Source of the DNA: Aquaticitalea lipolytica
GTDB lineage: Bacteria; Bacteroidota; Bacteroidia; Flavobacteriales; Flavobacteriaceae
NCBI RefSeq assembly: GCF_014641635.1
Contig: NZ_BMIC01000003.1
Coordinates: 62,001-126,000 of the forward strand
DNA: 64,000 nucleotides
Direction of reading: 5' to 3'
Shown here piece after piece: positions 9,351 through 18,149 of this stretch. Position numbers and translations under genes: made by a program. The first letter of the stretch is position 1; each line of letters begins with the position of its first letter. Below the pieces are notes generated by a model, which saw nothing but the letters and a program-made list of their open reading frames with translations, did no database searches and was not told the origin of the DNA.

Positions 9351-10289
9351 TTAGCTTGAGAATTGATTTAATGTTTTCTTTACTGATTGAAATGGTAATC
9401 CTAATTCGCGTTCTGCTAATTTGTTTTGATAAATAACTTTTGCAGCATGCTTAGGAGGTAAATTATTAAGCATTGAAGACACATCTGAAACAGGATAACT
9501 CTCACCAGATAGTAGATAGTTTTTTCCGTGTAATCCAGGTATTGTAGCTGCTTTGTAAACACCTTCAGCTACATCTTTTACATTTACAATGGCAAAGTCT
9601 ACATCATTATCATAAAACATTTGTATAAATGGGTTGGGAGCAATTTTGTTTTTAAATAGAAATTGCAATCCAGTTGAGGTTGAATCTTCTCTATTTGATA
9701 ATGATTTTCCCATAACCATTACTGGTGAAACACTTGTAATTTCGAAATCAAGGTTTGGATGCTTTTTTATATAATCGTTTACTGTTTGGTTGGCAATAAA
9801 CTTAGCTTGAGCATACGGATGACTTTCCTCGCTTATGAATGGCGCATCGTTTTCACTAAACTTATCATTTGGAGATTTTCCTCCTGCTGGTAACGGAAAA
9901 TTAGTGTTCCATGCTGCTACTGATGCGATTAGTACAACTTTTTCTACTGTTGGAGTTTCACTAATAACCTCTAAAAAATTTTCTGTCCCTTTTATTGTTG
10001 GATCAAATAATTCGGTTTTAGCATCTTTAAAATCTAGTTGAAACGGAGTGCCTCCATGTACAACAATATCACAGTCTTTTACAAATTCTTTTAACTGTGA
10101 TTTATCTTCAACATTGAGTTCACTTATGTATAAATGATCAGAATAATCAAAATTCATTAAATGTTGATACTTATCTTTTTTTGAAATATTGGTTGCTGAG
10201 ACTTTTACCTCAAAACCATTTTCTAAAAATCGTTTAGTTATATAACTTCCTATGAAGCCAGAACCTCCAATAATACCTGCTTTTTTCAT
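9351..10289 (-). CDS. NAD(P)-dependent epimerase/reductase (extended SDR)
   Basis: The protein is an extended short-chain dehydrogenase of about 312 residues. The Rossmann motif GIIGGSGFIGSYITKRFLEN is at the N-terminus, VVHGGTPF and VVLIASVAAWN follow, and the catalytic Tyr-x-x-x-Lys is SHPYAQAKFIANQ. The closest recognisable group is the dihydroflavonol-4-reductase/nucleoside-sugar epimerase type. A frame extends to 10331, but the ATG at 10289 places the GxxGxxG motif seven residues from the start, as usual, so it is chosen. The substrate is unknown. It is not exported, unlike its neighbours. Confidence 0.82.
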   Translation of the reverse strand: MKKAGIIGGSGFIGSYITKRFLENGFEVKVSATNISKKDKYQHLMNFDYSDHLYISELNVEDKSQLKEFVKDCDIVVHGGTPFQLDFKDAKTELFDPTIKGTENFLEVISETPTVEKVVLIASVAAWNTNFPLPAGGKSPNDKFSENDAPFISEESHPYAQAKFIANQTVNDYIKKHPNLDFEITSVSPVMVMGKSLSNREDSTSTGLQFLFKNKIAPNPFIQMFYDNDVDFAIVNVKDVAEGVYKAATIPGLHGKNYLLSGESYPVSDVSSMLNNLPPKHAAKVIYQNKLAERELGLPFQSVKKTLNQFSS

Positions 10290-10317
10290 GATATGCTTTT
10301 TTGAAGTTGATGAATAA

Positions 10318-10410
10318 CAAGCAGATGGCAATAGCTAATGGTTGATTGATTTTTAAAATTTAAAGACCTTCTTAACTATTGCCAATTTCTCTCCACAAAA
10401 AATCTGCTTG
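10318..10410. repeat. Nested inverted repeat (93 b) between the SDR and NTF2 genes
   Basis: The outer arms are CAAGCAGAT (10318-10326) and ATCTGCTTG (10402-10410). The inner arms are TGGCAATAGCTAA (10326-10338) and TTAACTATTGCCA (10372-10384), which pair at 12 of 13 positions. On the right side a 17-base bulge (10385-10401) separates inner and outer arms, while on the left they are contiguous. The central loop (10339-10371) is A+T rich. There is no T-run immediately beside the outer stem, so a simple terminator is a poor fit. It could be a small mobile hairpin, a structured RNA or a regulatory site. Confidence 0.6.
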
Positions 10411-10420
10411 TATTTCTAGT

Positions 10421-10939
10421 TTAATTGTCTATTGAATTTTCTTCAGAAAGCACACTATTTTCGGCTGCTTCAATTTTCTGAATATCTAAAACTATTTCTG
10501 AGTTATCCCAATAGCCATATTCTTCTACAATTTTTCCATCAATAAAACGTGCAGTGTTATGAAATGGAATAACATATACTTTATTGTTAGATTTCATAGT
10601 GCCTTTCCATATTCCCCAGAAGTTTACCCAAGTTTCCCCTTTATCGGTTACTACCATTTCATATTCTTCTTTTTCAACTACCCAATCAAACCCAGCTGCA
10701 TCTTGTTTATATTTTTCAATAGCTTGAGAAACAGTTAATGCTTTTTCTTCAATTACATTACTGGCAATTTTTGCTGTGTCTGCATAATGTTTGGGCATAC
10801 TTTCCCAATTCATATTTTTGTAATCATCCATTGCTTTTTTGTAGGTGTCAATTTCTGGCGATTGTTGTGTGTAACGCACTTCTTGGTTGCAAGCTGTAAA
10901 AAGTATTACAGTTAAGCCTAATAAAATTAAATTTTTCAT
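10421..10939 (-). CDS. NTF2/SnoaL-like lipoprotein
   Basis: The 172-residue protein has a lipoprotein signal (LILLGLTVILFTAC) with the lipobox Cys at about residue 17. An NTF2-like domain follows: IDTYKKAMDDYKNMNWESMP, ALTVSQAIEKYKQDAAGF, then GETWVNFWGIWKGTM and RFIDGKIVEEYGYWDNSEI. It should be attached to a membrane on the periplasmic side. It belongs to the local set of small exported ligand-binding-type proteins with the SnoaL-like and cupin-like genes. No ligand or activity can be proposed from the sequence. Confidence 0.72.
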   Translation of the reverse strand: MKNLILLGLTVILFTACNQEVRYTQQSPEIDTYKKAMDDYKNMNWESMPKHYADTAKIASNVIEEKALTVSQAIEKYKQDAAGFDWVVEKEEYEMVVTDKGETWVNFWGIWKGTMKSNNKVYVIPFHNTARFIDGKIVEEYGYWDNSEIVLDIQKIEAAENSVLSEENSIDN

Positions 10940-10960
10940 ATTGTTTAGTTTTAAAAAAAA

Positions 10961-10989
10961 TAACCTACTGTGTTTAATTCAGTAGGTTA
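10961..10989 (-). terminator. Rho-independent terminator after the 11002-11814 gene
   Basis: A perfect 10-base stem (TAACCTACTG / CAGTAGGTTA) with a 9-base loop is followed, in the minus direction, by a run of eight T. It lies 12 b beyond the stop of the exported protein gene at 11002 and ends before the NTF2-like lipoprotein gene begins. The two genes are therefore probably separate transcripts. Confidence 0.85.
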
Positions 10990-11001
10990 TAATTTGGTTA
11001 G

Positions 11002-11814
11002 TTATTGTTTTGCAGTATAGCCTAAATCTGGCCTCATAACTCCAGTTTTTGATTCATATTTATCTAATAAACTGAACATTTCGGCAAATAGTTTTTTTCC
11101 TTCATCTCCAAGTAAAGCTTCGTTTTCATCCCCTAATTTTGCATAAGATTGTTCATCTTTTGCAGATATTACGGCTAAATAGTATTCTCCCATAGTACCA
11201 AAACCACTATGATAGATTCTGAAATATTCTTTCGCACCTTTTTTGGCATACAAATCTTTAATAGCTTTAATTTTTTCTCTAAGAGCCTGTGAGTTACTTG
11301 GTGTCACATATAAGAAATGCCATTTTCTATAATTCTGACCTTCAGTATTCAATGTTAATCCATTAGGCATATAAGATAAATCGCTGTTTAATGTCACGAT
11401 ATAGTCTCCATGCTTATCATAGCATTCGTTAAATCGTTTAAAAATTGATCTAAATTTTTCTTCTCCCATTTTTTCAAATAATGGAGCTAGAGTATTCTTG
11501 TCTAAATCTGCCATATTCGAAATTGGTGTAATGGTTAAATAAGTACCATCATCAATTCTAGCAGTTGACCAATCTGAATCTTTTAGATTGTATTTCGTAC
11601 AAGCTTCAATAAAATCTTTTGCTACTTGTTCGTAGTCTGCTTGCTTAGAGGGTTTTACTTGATCTGCATGTATCCAAAATGATTGATTATTTTGAGAGAT
11701 AGAGATCATTGGAGTTAATAGCAATATTATTGCTAAAAGGAAAGTTGTTTTTAAAGTTTTACTCACGTCACTTGAATTATTTAAGTGTTCGTGAAATTTT
11801 TTTAAAATTTTCAT
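11002..11814 (-). CDS. Exported protein, probable dimeric alpha-beta-barrel type, unknown function
   Basis: The 270-residue protein has an unusual N-terminus. About 24 polar residues (MKILKKFHEHLNNSS...) precede a hydrophobic stretch (TTFLLAIILLLTPMISIS) that reads as a signal peptide or anchor. The mature part has two similar halves, starting near QSFWIHADQVKPSKQADYEQ and YRKWHFLYVTPSNSQALREK. Each has the strand-helix pattern of ferredoxin-like dimeric alpha-beta-barrel (antibiotic-monooxygenase-like) domains, but no active-site residue is recognisable. A strong terminator follows it. The two-component operon lies directly upstream and could control it, which is inference only. Confidence 0.6.
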   Translation of the reverse strand: MKILKKFHEHLNNSSDVSKTLKTTFLLAIILLLTPMISISQNNQSFWIHADQVKPSKQADYEQVAKDFIEACTKYNLKDSDWSTARIDDGTYLTITPISNMADLDKNTLAPLFEKMGEEKFRSIFKRFNECYDKHGDYIVTLNSDLSYMPNGLTLNTEGQNYRKWHFLYVTPSNSQALREKIKAIKDLYAKKGAKEYFRIYHSGFGTMGEYYLAVISAKDEQSYAKLGDENEALLGDEGKKLFAEMFSLLDKYESKTGVMRPDLGYTAKQ

Positions 11815-11900
11815 GGTTAATAGCTTTTAATGGTTAATTAATAGAATCACAATTGATTCAATAACTAAGTAACTGATAATCATAACAAAATAAAACCGAG

Positions 11901-11931
11901 TTAGGACGAAACAATATATATTATGTCCGAA
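11901..11931. promoter_or_regulatory. Interrupted palindrome, candidate operator
   Basis: TTAGGAC (11901-11907) and GTCCGAA (11925-11931) form inverted half-sites matching at 6 of 7 positions across 17 A+T-rich bases that contain AATATATATT. The site is about 90 b upstream of the exported-protein start (11814) and downstream of the LytTR regulator gene. It could bind a dimeric regulator; the neighbouring LytTR protein is one candidate, though LytTR sites are usually direct repeats. Confidence 0.35.
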
Positions 11932-11980
11932 CAGATAGGTTTTTTTATCGGAAGTTTTAGTAGAAAGTGGAGGTTTTAGC

Positions 11981-12712
11981 TTATATTGTTTGTAGCCGTT
12001 TGAGTAATTCTTCCTTTAAAGTTTTACTTAATGGAATTGCTTTTTTTGCAATAACAATGTGGCTTGTAGCTACTTCATCAATTTGTGATAAGTTAACTAT
12101 AAATGAACGATGAACTCTTATAAAGTGCTGATTAGGGAGTTTTTCATCTATATCTTTTAGAGTTATCACTAATAAATATTCTTTGCCTTTTGAATAGATG
12201 CGACAATAATTTCGTTCGGCCTCTATATATAAAATATCTTTGATATCTACCTTCACCATTTTTTCATGATGGCGTACAAAAATGCAATCGCTTAAAATAA
12301 AAGGAGATAATTTTTCGTCTTTAAAATGCGTGTCGGTTTGCACTTTTAATGCTGTTAACTCTATAGCTCTTTGTAAATCTAGCTTTTTAAATGGCTTAGA
12401 TATAAATGCATAAGGGTTTGTAGTTTTTGCTCTATTAAAATTATCCTCATCAGCATTTGCAGTTAAATAAATTATAGGAATATCATAATCGTTTTGCATT
12501 ATTTGGGCAGTTTCAATGCCATCTATATCGCCTTTTAGGCATATGTCTAATAATACAATGTCTGGCTGATTTTGTTTTATTTGCAATATTGCTTCTTCAC
12601 CTCTTGGTACAATTCCAGTAACTTCATATCCAAGTGTTGTTAATTGCAATGAAATATTTGCAGCAATAACCATTTCATCTTCTACAATTAATATTTTAAT
12701 TGGTCGTCCCAT
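11981..12712 (-). CDS. LytTR-family response regulator
   Basis: The 243-residue protein has an N-terminal receiver domain (about 5-120): acidic pocket IVEDE, phosphoacceptor Asp in DIVLLDICLKGDIDG, and the conserved Lys in FISKPFKKLDL. A C-terminal LytTR DNA-binding domain follows (about 145-240), with DILYIEAERNYCRIYSKGKE and HFIRVHRSFIVNLSQID. Phosphorylation by the adjacent histidine kinase should modulate DNA binding. Its ATG shares one base with the kinase stop, so the two are translationally coupled and form a cognate pair. Target genes are unknown; the exported-protein cluster just downstream is the obvious candidate. Confidence 0.93.
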   Translation of the reverse strand: MGRPIKILIVEDEMVIAANISLQLTTLGYEVTGIVPRGEEAILQIKQNQPDIVLLDICLKGDIDGIETAQIMQNDYDIPIIYLTANADEDNFNRAKTTNPYAFISKPFKKLDLQRAIELTALKVQTDTHFKDEKLSPFILSDCIFVRHHEKMVKVDIKDILYIEAERNYCRIYSKGKEYLLVITLKDIDEKLPNQHFIRVHRSFIVNLSQIDEVATSHIVIAKKAIPLSKTLKEELLKRLQTI

Positions 12713-14595
12713 TATGCTGCAGATTTAGTTTTAAATTGAAATATTACTGAGGTTCCATTAACATTATCTTCAGCCATTTTACCATTAAGTTGTTGTGTTA
12801 ATAGCTTAATTAGTTGTGATCCAAAACCAGTTCCTTTTGGAGCTAAATCTTTAGTTTTACCAATGCCATTATCAGCAACTTTTAATGTTAATGTTTCTGG
12901 AGTAGATTGAGATAAGCTAATTAGTATGTTTCCTTTGCCATTTTCTGGGAAAGCATATTTTAGAGCATTGGTTAAAAGTTCGTTAACAATTAGTCCTATA
13001 GGTACAGCTGTATCAACATCTAGTTCTAAATTGTCCATTGCACACTCAATCTTTATTTTATCTTCAGCATTAAAAGTGTCTAAAATACCTTCACTAAGGT
13101 TAATAAAATAATCTTTCATTTCTATATGTCCAAGGTTTTCTCCTTGATATAGTTTTTGATGAATAATACCCATTGATTGAACTCTGTTTTGACTTGCAAT
13201 CATAGCATCTTTGGTGGCAGACTCTTCTAGCTGAGCTGTTTGTAAAGCAAGTAGGCTTTTTACGAGTTCTAGATTATTTTTTACACGATGATGAATTTCT
13301 TTAAGAAGTAATTCATTCTGTTTGTTTTTTATATCTAATTCAGAATTTAATTCTTGTAATTGAACATTTCTCCTTTTACGTTTCCTATAGTTATATAATA
13401 GTCCAAAAAGAATAACAGCCAACAAAGTAGTAAGTAAAACATATAAAGTTTTGGTTTTTTTCTGTTGTGCTATTTTTTCGTTTTGGAAATAAATTGTTGC
13501 ATTTTTTTGACCAGTTAAATATTTTTCTTGTGCTTCAGATTCTAATCCGTGAATGGTATTATCTTTAAATTCCTCAAGAGCTTGAGCATATAAATGATGG
13601 TAATACAATGCCAATTTATAATCGCCAAGTGATTCATAAATATTAGAAACATGCATGTAATTTTCCCAAAGGTTTCTTACTCTTCCTGTTTTTTTTATAA
13701 GGTCGATTGCTTGCAAATTATAAGGCAAGGCTTCCTTGTATTTGCCTTGCATTAAATATACATGGCCAATATTTCCTAAAGAAGGTATTAAATAACGCTC
13801 AAGACCCATTTTGGTAGAGTTATCAAAATTAGCTTGATAGTCAGCTATGGCCTCATCATATCGTCCCATGTATTTATAAACATTACCACGCCAATTAACA
13901 GATGCCATCATTGGTATTCCAGTTTCTCCTAGGCTTTTATATAAATTAATAGATGTATTAATAGTTGCAAGTGTTTCCTCGTAGTCTGTACTTGAAAACA
14001 GTAAGTCATTGGCTTTTATGCGATATGTATTAGCCAAATCTTCAGTGGCCTTTAAAGGTTTAAGTATTGCAATTGCTTTATCACACCATTCTACGCCTTC
14101 AGCATAACTCCTTTCGTAGTATTTTAGGTCACCAATACTTGCGTAGCAAAGCGCTATACCTCTTTTATTATTTAATTTTTCATATAAGTCTAATGCTTTA
14201 TATACATTTTTTGTTGCCTCAGCATAGTCGGCTTTTAGTAAAAATAAATCTTTATGTTTTAGGTAAGCATTGGCAAGTTCAAGGTCATTTTTTTGTTGTA
14301 GATAGACGTCCTTTTCTTTTTCTATATAATATAGTGCTGAATCAAGTTGTCCAAATTCTTTATGATAAATAGTTATATAATTAAATGACTTTGCAAGTGT
14401 GCTTTTATTTCCACTTTTTTTTGCCAGTTGTATTGCTTTAAGCGAATTAACGCCGAGTAAAGTAGAATCTTTTGGGTTTTTTATATGAGTTTCTAACCAA
14501 TATAAAATAGAATCTAATTTTGCTTCATTAGAGTTTTGAGCAAAAGAAATTAGTATACCAAAAAGTATAATAAAAATGGTTAGTTTTAATTTCAT
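12712..14595 (-). CDS. TPR-containing sensor histidine kinase (HisKA_2 type)
   Basis: The 627-residue protein has a signal peptide (LTIFIILFGILISFAQ) and a periplasmic region of tetratricopeptide-like helices to about residue 360 (for example CYASIGDLKYYERSYAEG and IGHVYLMQGKYKEALPY). One transmembrane helix follows (KTLYVLLTTLLAVILFGLLY), then a cytoplasmic coiled linker. The kinase core has the HisKA_2 phosphoacceptor motif KEIHHRVKNNLELVKSLLAL and a HATPase_c domain (NELLTNALKYAFPE, DNGIG, GTGFGSQLI). This design is common in Bacteroidota and pairs with LytTR regulators, as here. The TPR region probably senses a protein or peptide ligand. Confidence 0.92.
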   Translation of the reverse strand: MKLKLTIFIILFGILISFAQNSNEAKLDSILYWLETHIKNPKDSTLLGVNSLKAIQLAKKSGNKSTLAKSFNYITIYHKEFGQLDSALYYIEKEKDVYLQQKNDLELANAYLKHKDLFLLKADYAEATKNVYKALDLYEKLNNKRGIALCYASIGDLKYYERSYAEGVEWCDKAIAILKPLKATEDLANTYRIKANDLLFSSTDYEETLATINTSINLYKSLGETGIPMMASVNWRGNVYKYMGRYDEAIADYQANFDNSTKMGLERYLIPSLGNIGHVYLMQGKYKEALPYNLQAIDLIKKTGRVRNLWENYMHVSNIYESLGDYKLALYYHHLYAQALEEFKDNTIHGLESEAQEKYLTGQKNATIYFQNEKIAQQKKTKTLYVLLTTLLAVILFGLLYNYRKRKRRNVQLQELNSELDIKNKQNELLLKEIHHRVKNNLELVKSLLALQTAQLEESATKDAMIASQNRVQSMGIIHQKLYQGENLGHIEMKDYFINLSEGILDTFNAEDKIKIECAMDNLELDVDTAVPIGLIVNELLTNALKYAFPENGKGNILISLSQSTPETLTLKVADNGIGKTKDLAPKGTGFGSQLIKLLTQQLNGKMAEDNVNGTSVIFQFKTKSAA

Positions 14596-14707
14596 AAGTC
14601 TTTATTAGTGCTATTAAAAAGACTCGAGGAGAATGTTAAATATACTACTTTTTTCTTACATTTCTAAAAATTAATGAATTACGAAAATTTAAAAAGGGTT
14701 TAAAAAG

Positions 14708-14737
14708 AAAAAGCACCATTTAAAAATGATGCTTTTT
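14708..14737 (-). terminator. Terminator downstream of lysA
   Basis: The arms AAAAAGCACCATTT (14708-14721) and AAATGATGCTTTTT (14724-14737) pair at 13 of 14 positions around a 2-base loop, which in practice opens to a slightly larger one. In the minus direction the stem ends in five T and the following bases are A+T rich. The lysA stop is at 14745. Confidence 0.7.
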
Positions 14738-14744
14738 TATAAAG

Positions 14745-15950
14745 TTAAAATTGTATTTCTATTTGATTTTTTAGGATATCGTCAAAAGTTTCTCGTTTTC
14801 TTATTAAATGAGCTTCATTATTGTGCCATAAAACTTCAGCAGGTCTATACCTAGAATTATAGTTACTAGACATTGTAAAGCAATAAGCGCCAGCATTTTT
14901 AAAAGCTAACATGTCACCTTCTCTTATTTCATTAATACGTCTGTTGTTGGCAAATGTATCGGTCTCACAGATATAACCAACAACCGAATAAAAACGCTCT
15001 CTGCCTTTTGGATTAGAAATATTAATAATATCATGTTGAGAGCCATAAAGCATAGGTCGTATTAAGTGATTAAAACCTGAATCTACTTGGGCAAAAACTG
15101 TAGATGTTGTTTGTTTAACCACATTTACTTTGGTTAAAAACATACCAGCTTCACTCACTAAAAATTTACCAGGTTCAAAAGCAAGTGTTAGATCTCTTCC
15201 GTATTCTTTACAAAACTCATTAAATCTTTTAGAAAGTTTTTTGCCTAATTCTTCAATATTTGTTTCAATATCACCTTCTTTATAAGGCACTTTAAAACCA
15301 GAGCCAAAATCAATAAATTCTAAATCTTTAAAATGTTTAGCAGTATCAAATAATATTTCACTTGCATATAAAAACACATCAATATCTAAAATATCACTTC
15401 CTGTATGCATGTGTATTCCATTAATATTCATTTTTGTATTGTCAACAATCCTGAATAAATGTGGTAATTGATGAATAGAAATTCCGAATTTGCTATCAAT
15501 ATGTCCAACAGAAATATTAGTGTTTCCACCAGCCATAACATGAGGGTTTATACGAATGCAAACAGGTGTTTTAGGATGACGAGTACCAAACTGTTCTAAA
15601 ATAGATAAGTTGTCAATATTTATTTGAACACCAAGTTCTGCCGCCATTTCGATTTCTTCAAGAGAAACACCATTTGGAGTGTATATTATTTGTTCAGGCA
15701 AAAAACCTGCTGCTAAGCCTAATTTAACTTCTTGAATAGAAACTGTATCAAGTCCAGAGCCCAAAGTGTTAAATAATTTTAGCACAGATATGTTTGATAA
15801 TGCCTTGACCGCATAATTAATTTTTAAACTCTTCACCTTATTAAATGCAGACGTTAAACGTTTATATTGAGCTACAATTTTTTCAGAATTGTAAACGTAA
15901 ACAGGACTGCCATAGTCCTTTGCAATTTTTAATAAGTTGTTTGTATCCAT
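14745..15950 (-). CDS. lysA: Diaminopimelate decarboxylase
   Basis: The 401-residue enzyme decarboxylates meso-diaminopimelate to L-lysine, the last step of lysine synthesis, using pyridoxal phosphate. The PLP-binding lysine is K49 in INYAVKALSN. Other family blocks are IRINPHVMAGGN, HMHTGSDI, FIDFGSGFKVPY, AFEPGKFLVSEAG, the C-terminal catalytic region GYICETDTFANNR with its Cys, and FKNAGAYCFTMSSNYN. Length and order are normal for fold-III decarboxylases. A divergent ACT-domain gene lies on the other side of a ~120 b A+T-rich promoter region, and the pathway gene dapD is elsewhere in the window. Confidence 0.96.
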   Translation of the reverse strand: MDTNNLLKIAKDYGSPVYVYNSEKIVAQYKRLTSAFNKVKSLKINYAVKALSNISVLKLFNTLGSGLDTVSIQEVKLGLAAGFLPEQIIYTPNGVSLEEIEMAAELGVQINIDNLSILEQFGTRHPKTPVCIRINPHVMAGGNTNISVGHIDSKFGISIHQLPHLFRIVDNTKMNINGIHMHTGSDILDIDVFLYASEILFDTAKHFKDLEFIDFGSGFKVPYKEGDIETNIEELGKKLSKRFNEFCKEYGRDLTLAFEPGKFLVSEAGMFLTKVNVVKQTTSTVFAQVDSGFNHLIRPMLYGSQHDIINISNPKGRERFYSVVGYICETDTFANNRRINEIREGDMLAFKNAGAYCFTMSSNYNSRYRPAEVLWHNNEAHLIRKRETFDDILKNQIEIQF

Positions 15951-16034
15951 TATACTAAGTTAAAAATTTGATTCATTTATGAAGCGAAAGTATATGGAAT
16001 ACTTTATATAATCTTATAATTAAAAATATTTTAC

Positions 16035-16042
16035 TAATTTTG
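16035..16042 (+). promoter_or_regulatory. Candidate -7 box for the ACT-domain gene
   Basis: TAATTTTG matches the Bacteroidota -7 consensus TAnnTTTG and lies 25 b before the proposed TTG start at 16068. No convincing -33 TTG is seen. The divergent lysA gene is served from the same intergenic stretch. Confidence 0.45.
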
Positions 16043-16067
16043 AACATAATGTTAAATAATTAACAAA

Positions 16068-16724
16068 TTGAAAACAATTGCATCCTGTGTACAAGAAATT
16101 GTAATGTCAAGCCCATTTTTAGAAGAAGGTTTATCAAGGCAGATAATAAATTTTTCTGCATTAGCTAAAGATTTAAATAAACCAATATCTATAATGTTAA
16201 AAAAACCTGTAAAAGAAGGTGCAATTATGATGGCGTTAAGACGCTACAATCAACCTATAAATATTAGTAATACTATACGTTCAAAAAAGGTATTTAAAAA
16301 TTTAGGCGATATTACAGTTCGGTCAAATTTAAGTGATTTCACTTTTGAAAACTCCAAAACATTAATACATAGCCATTCTCAGGTTTTAGAAAAAATCAGT
16401 GACAATCATCAAATATTTTATGCATTTACTCGTGGAATATTTGAAACTAATATTGTTATTTCCAGTTTAGAGAAAGAAACTGTTTTAAAAGCTTTTAAAA
16501 ATGAAACACAAACAGGATTGCAAGATAAATTATCTGCAATTAGTGTTAATTTACCAAAAGGTAATTCAAAAATTACTGGATTATATTATCAGATATTTAA
16601 GCGTTTAGCATGGGAAAACGTAAGCTTATATGAGGTAATATCTACTACAAACGAGTTTACAATATTAGTAGAAGACCATTTGGTAGACAAAGCTTTTTCA
16701 GTAATAAAACGATTAAAAGATTAA
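16068..16724 (+). CDS. Stand-alone ACT-domain protein (aspartokinase-regulatory-like)
   Basis: The 218-residue protein starts at TTG (MKTIASCVQEIV) or possibly at the ATG at 16104; the TTG start keeps the conserved-looking N-terminal helix. The N-terminal half (SRQIINFSALAKDLNKPISI) resembles a helical DNA/ligand-binding-like module. The C-terminus (about 165-215, SKITGLYYQIFKRLAWENVS then EFTILVEDHLVDKAFSVIKR) has the ACT fold pattern of aspartate kinases. No kinase domain is present. Homologues are sometimes labelled aspartate kinase, which is misleading. Lying head to head with lysA, it may sense lysine or another amino acid; that role is inferred. Confidence 0.6.
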   Translation: MKTIASCVQEIVMSSPFLEEGLSRQIINFSALAKDLNKPISIMLKKPVKEGAIMMALRRYNQPINISNTIRSKKVFKNLGDITVRSNLSDFTFENSKTLIHSHSQVLEKISDNHQIFYAFTRGIFETNIVISSLEKETVLKAFKNETQTGLQDKLSAISVNLPKGNSKITGLYYQIFKRLAWENVSLYEVISTTNEFTILVEDHLVDKAFSVIKRLKD

Positions 16725-16815
16725 TAACTTTTATCTGTAAAAGAGAATTACAATCAAATATTTATAAGACAATTTTTAATAAAATAACAAGACTTTAAAT
16801 CTATACTAAAAAATA

Positions 16816-16846
16816 TTGGTTAAAACAGTTAGTATGATTACTTTTG
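16816..16846 (+). promoter_or_regulatory. sucC promoter
   Basis: A TTG (16816-16818) and TACTTTTG (16839-16846) separated by 20 b fit the Bacteroidota -33/-7 promoter pattern (TTG, about 19-20 b, TAnnTTTG). The start codon at 16905 leaves a leader of roughly 55 b. This is the best-formed promoter in the window. Confidence 0.65.
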
Positions 16847-16904
16847 TGCTGCAATAAATTAAAGCGATTTCCTTCTTAAGGAAACGATAAACAGATAATT
16901 TAAG

Positions 16905-18098
16905 ATGAATTTACACGAATATCAAGGAAAAGAAATTTTAAGCAGTTTTGGTGTACGTATCCAAAGAGGTATTGTTGCTCAAAATGCTAACGAAGCTGTT
17001 GCTGCTGCAAAGCAATTAACTGCTGAAACTGGAACAGGTTGGCATGTCATAAAAGCACAAATTCATGCTGGAGGACGCGGAAAAGGTGGAGGAGTAAAGC
17101 TAGCTAAAAACCTTCAGGAAGTTGAAGACATTGCTGGAAAAATTATAGGAATGAATTTGATTACACCTCAAACATCTAAAGAGGGAAAAAAGGTACATCA
17201 AGTTTTGGTTGCTGAAGACGTTTATTATCCTGGAGCTAGTGAAACGAGTGAATTCTATATGTCTGTTCTTTTAAATCGTGGTACTGGTCGTAATATGATT
17301 ATGTATTCTACAGAAGGAGGAATGGATATTGAAACTGTTGCTGAAGAAACACCACATTTAATATTTACAGAAGAAATTGACCCATCAGTTGGATTGATGC
17401 CTTTTCAAGCTAGACGTATTGCTTTTAACTTAGGGTTAAGTGGTAATGCATTTAAAGAAATGACAAAGTTTGTTGCTTCGTTATATACTGCTTATGTAAA
17501 ATCTGATGCCTCTTTATTTGAAATCAATCCTGTTTTAAAAACAAGTGATGATAAAATTATGGCTGTAGATGCTAAAGTTACTATTGACGATAATGCATTA
17601 TTCAGACATAAAGATTATATGGATTTGCGTGATATACGTGAAGAGAATGCAATTGAAGTTGAAGCAAAAGCTGTAGGATTAAATTATGTTGACCTTGACG
17701 GAAACGTTGGTTGTATGGTTAATGGAGCTGGATTAGCAATGGCAACAATGGATTTAATTAAGCAAGCAGGTGGTGAGCCAGCTAACTTTTTAGATGTTGG
17801 TGGTACTGCAGATGCTGCTCGTGTTGAAGCTGCATTTAAAATTATATTAAAAGATCCTGCTGTAAAAGCTATCTTGATTAACATTTTTGGAGGTATTGTA
17901 CGTTGCGACAGAGTTGCACAAGGTGTTATTGACGCTTACAAAAACATGGGAACTATTAATGTACCAATTATTGTGCGTTTACAAGGAACAAATGCTGACA
18001 TCGCAAAAGAATTAATTGACAATTCAGGTTTAGATGTTATGAGTGCTACAGAGTTTCAAGAAGCTGCTGATAAAGTACAAGCTGTTTTATCTAAATAG
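16905..18098 (+). CDS. sucC: Succinyl-CoA synthetase, ADP/GDP-forming, beta subunit
   Basis: The 397-residue TCA-cycle subunit couples succinyl-CoA cleavage to nucleotide triphosphate synthesis. It has the N-terminal ATP-grasp region ([33 protein letters not shown]), [20 protein letters not shown], and a C-terminal CoA-ligase domain with [29 protein letters not shown] and [16 protein letters not shown]. Length is standard. The alpha-subunit gene sucD is not next to it and lies outside this window, as is usual in flavobacteria. A clear promoter precedes it and a strong bidirectional terminator follows. Confidence 0.97.
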   Translation: MNLHEYQGKEILSSFGVRIQRGIVAQNANEAVAAAKQLTAETGTGWHVIKAQIHAGGRGKGGGVKLAKNLQEVEDIAGKIIGMNLITPQTSKEGKKVHQVLVAEDVYYPGASETSEFYMSVLLNRGTGRNMIMYSTEGGMDIETVAEETPHLIFTEEIDPSVGLMPFQARRIAFNLGLSGNAFKEMTKFVASLYTAYVKSDASLFEINPVLKTSDDKIMAVDAKVTIDDNALFRHKDYMDLRDIREENAIEVEAKAVGLNYVDLDGNVGCMVNGAGLAMATMDLIKQAGGEPANFLDVGGTADAARVEAAFKIILKDPAVKAILINIFGGIVRCDRVAQGVIDAYKNMGTINVPIIVRLQGTNADIAKELIDNSGLDVMSATEFQEAADKVQAVLSK

Positions 18099-18114
18099 TT
18101 TAAAAAACATTTAT

Positions 18115-18149
18115 AAAAAAAGAGCAACGTTATTCGTTGCTCTTTTTTT
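18115..18149. terminator. Bidirectional terminator between sucC and the DUF1456 gene
   Basis: A perfect 15-base stem (AAAAAAAGAGCAACG / CGTTGCTCTTTTTTT) with a 5-base loop ends in T-runs on both strands. It serves the convergent sucC (+) and DUF1456 (-) genes. The DUF1456 stop codon (18130-18132) falls in the loop. Confidence 0.92.

Noticed and set aside
14067-14372. Plus-strand frame of about 100 residues inside the histidine kinase gene
   Set aside because: No promoter or start context, and it is fully covered by a well-supported kinase frame.
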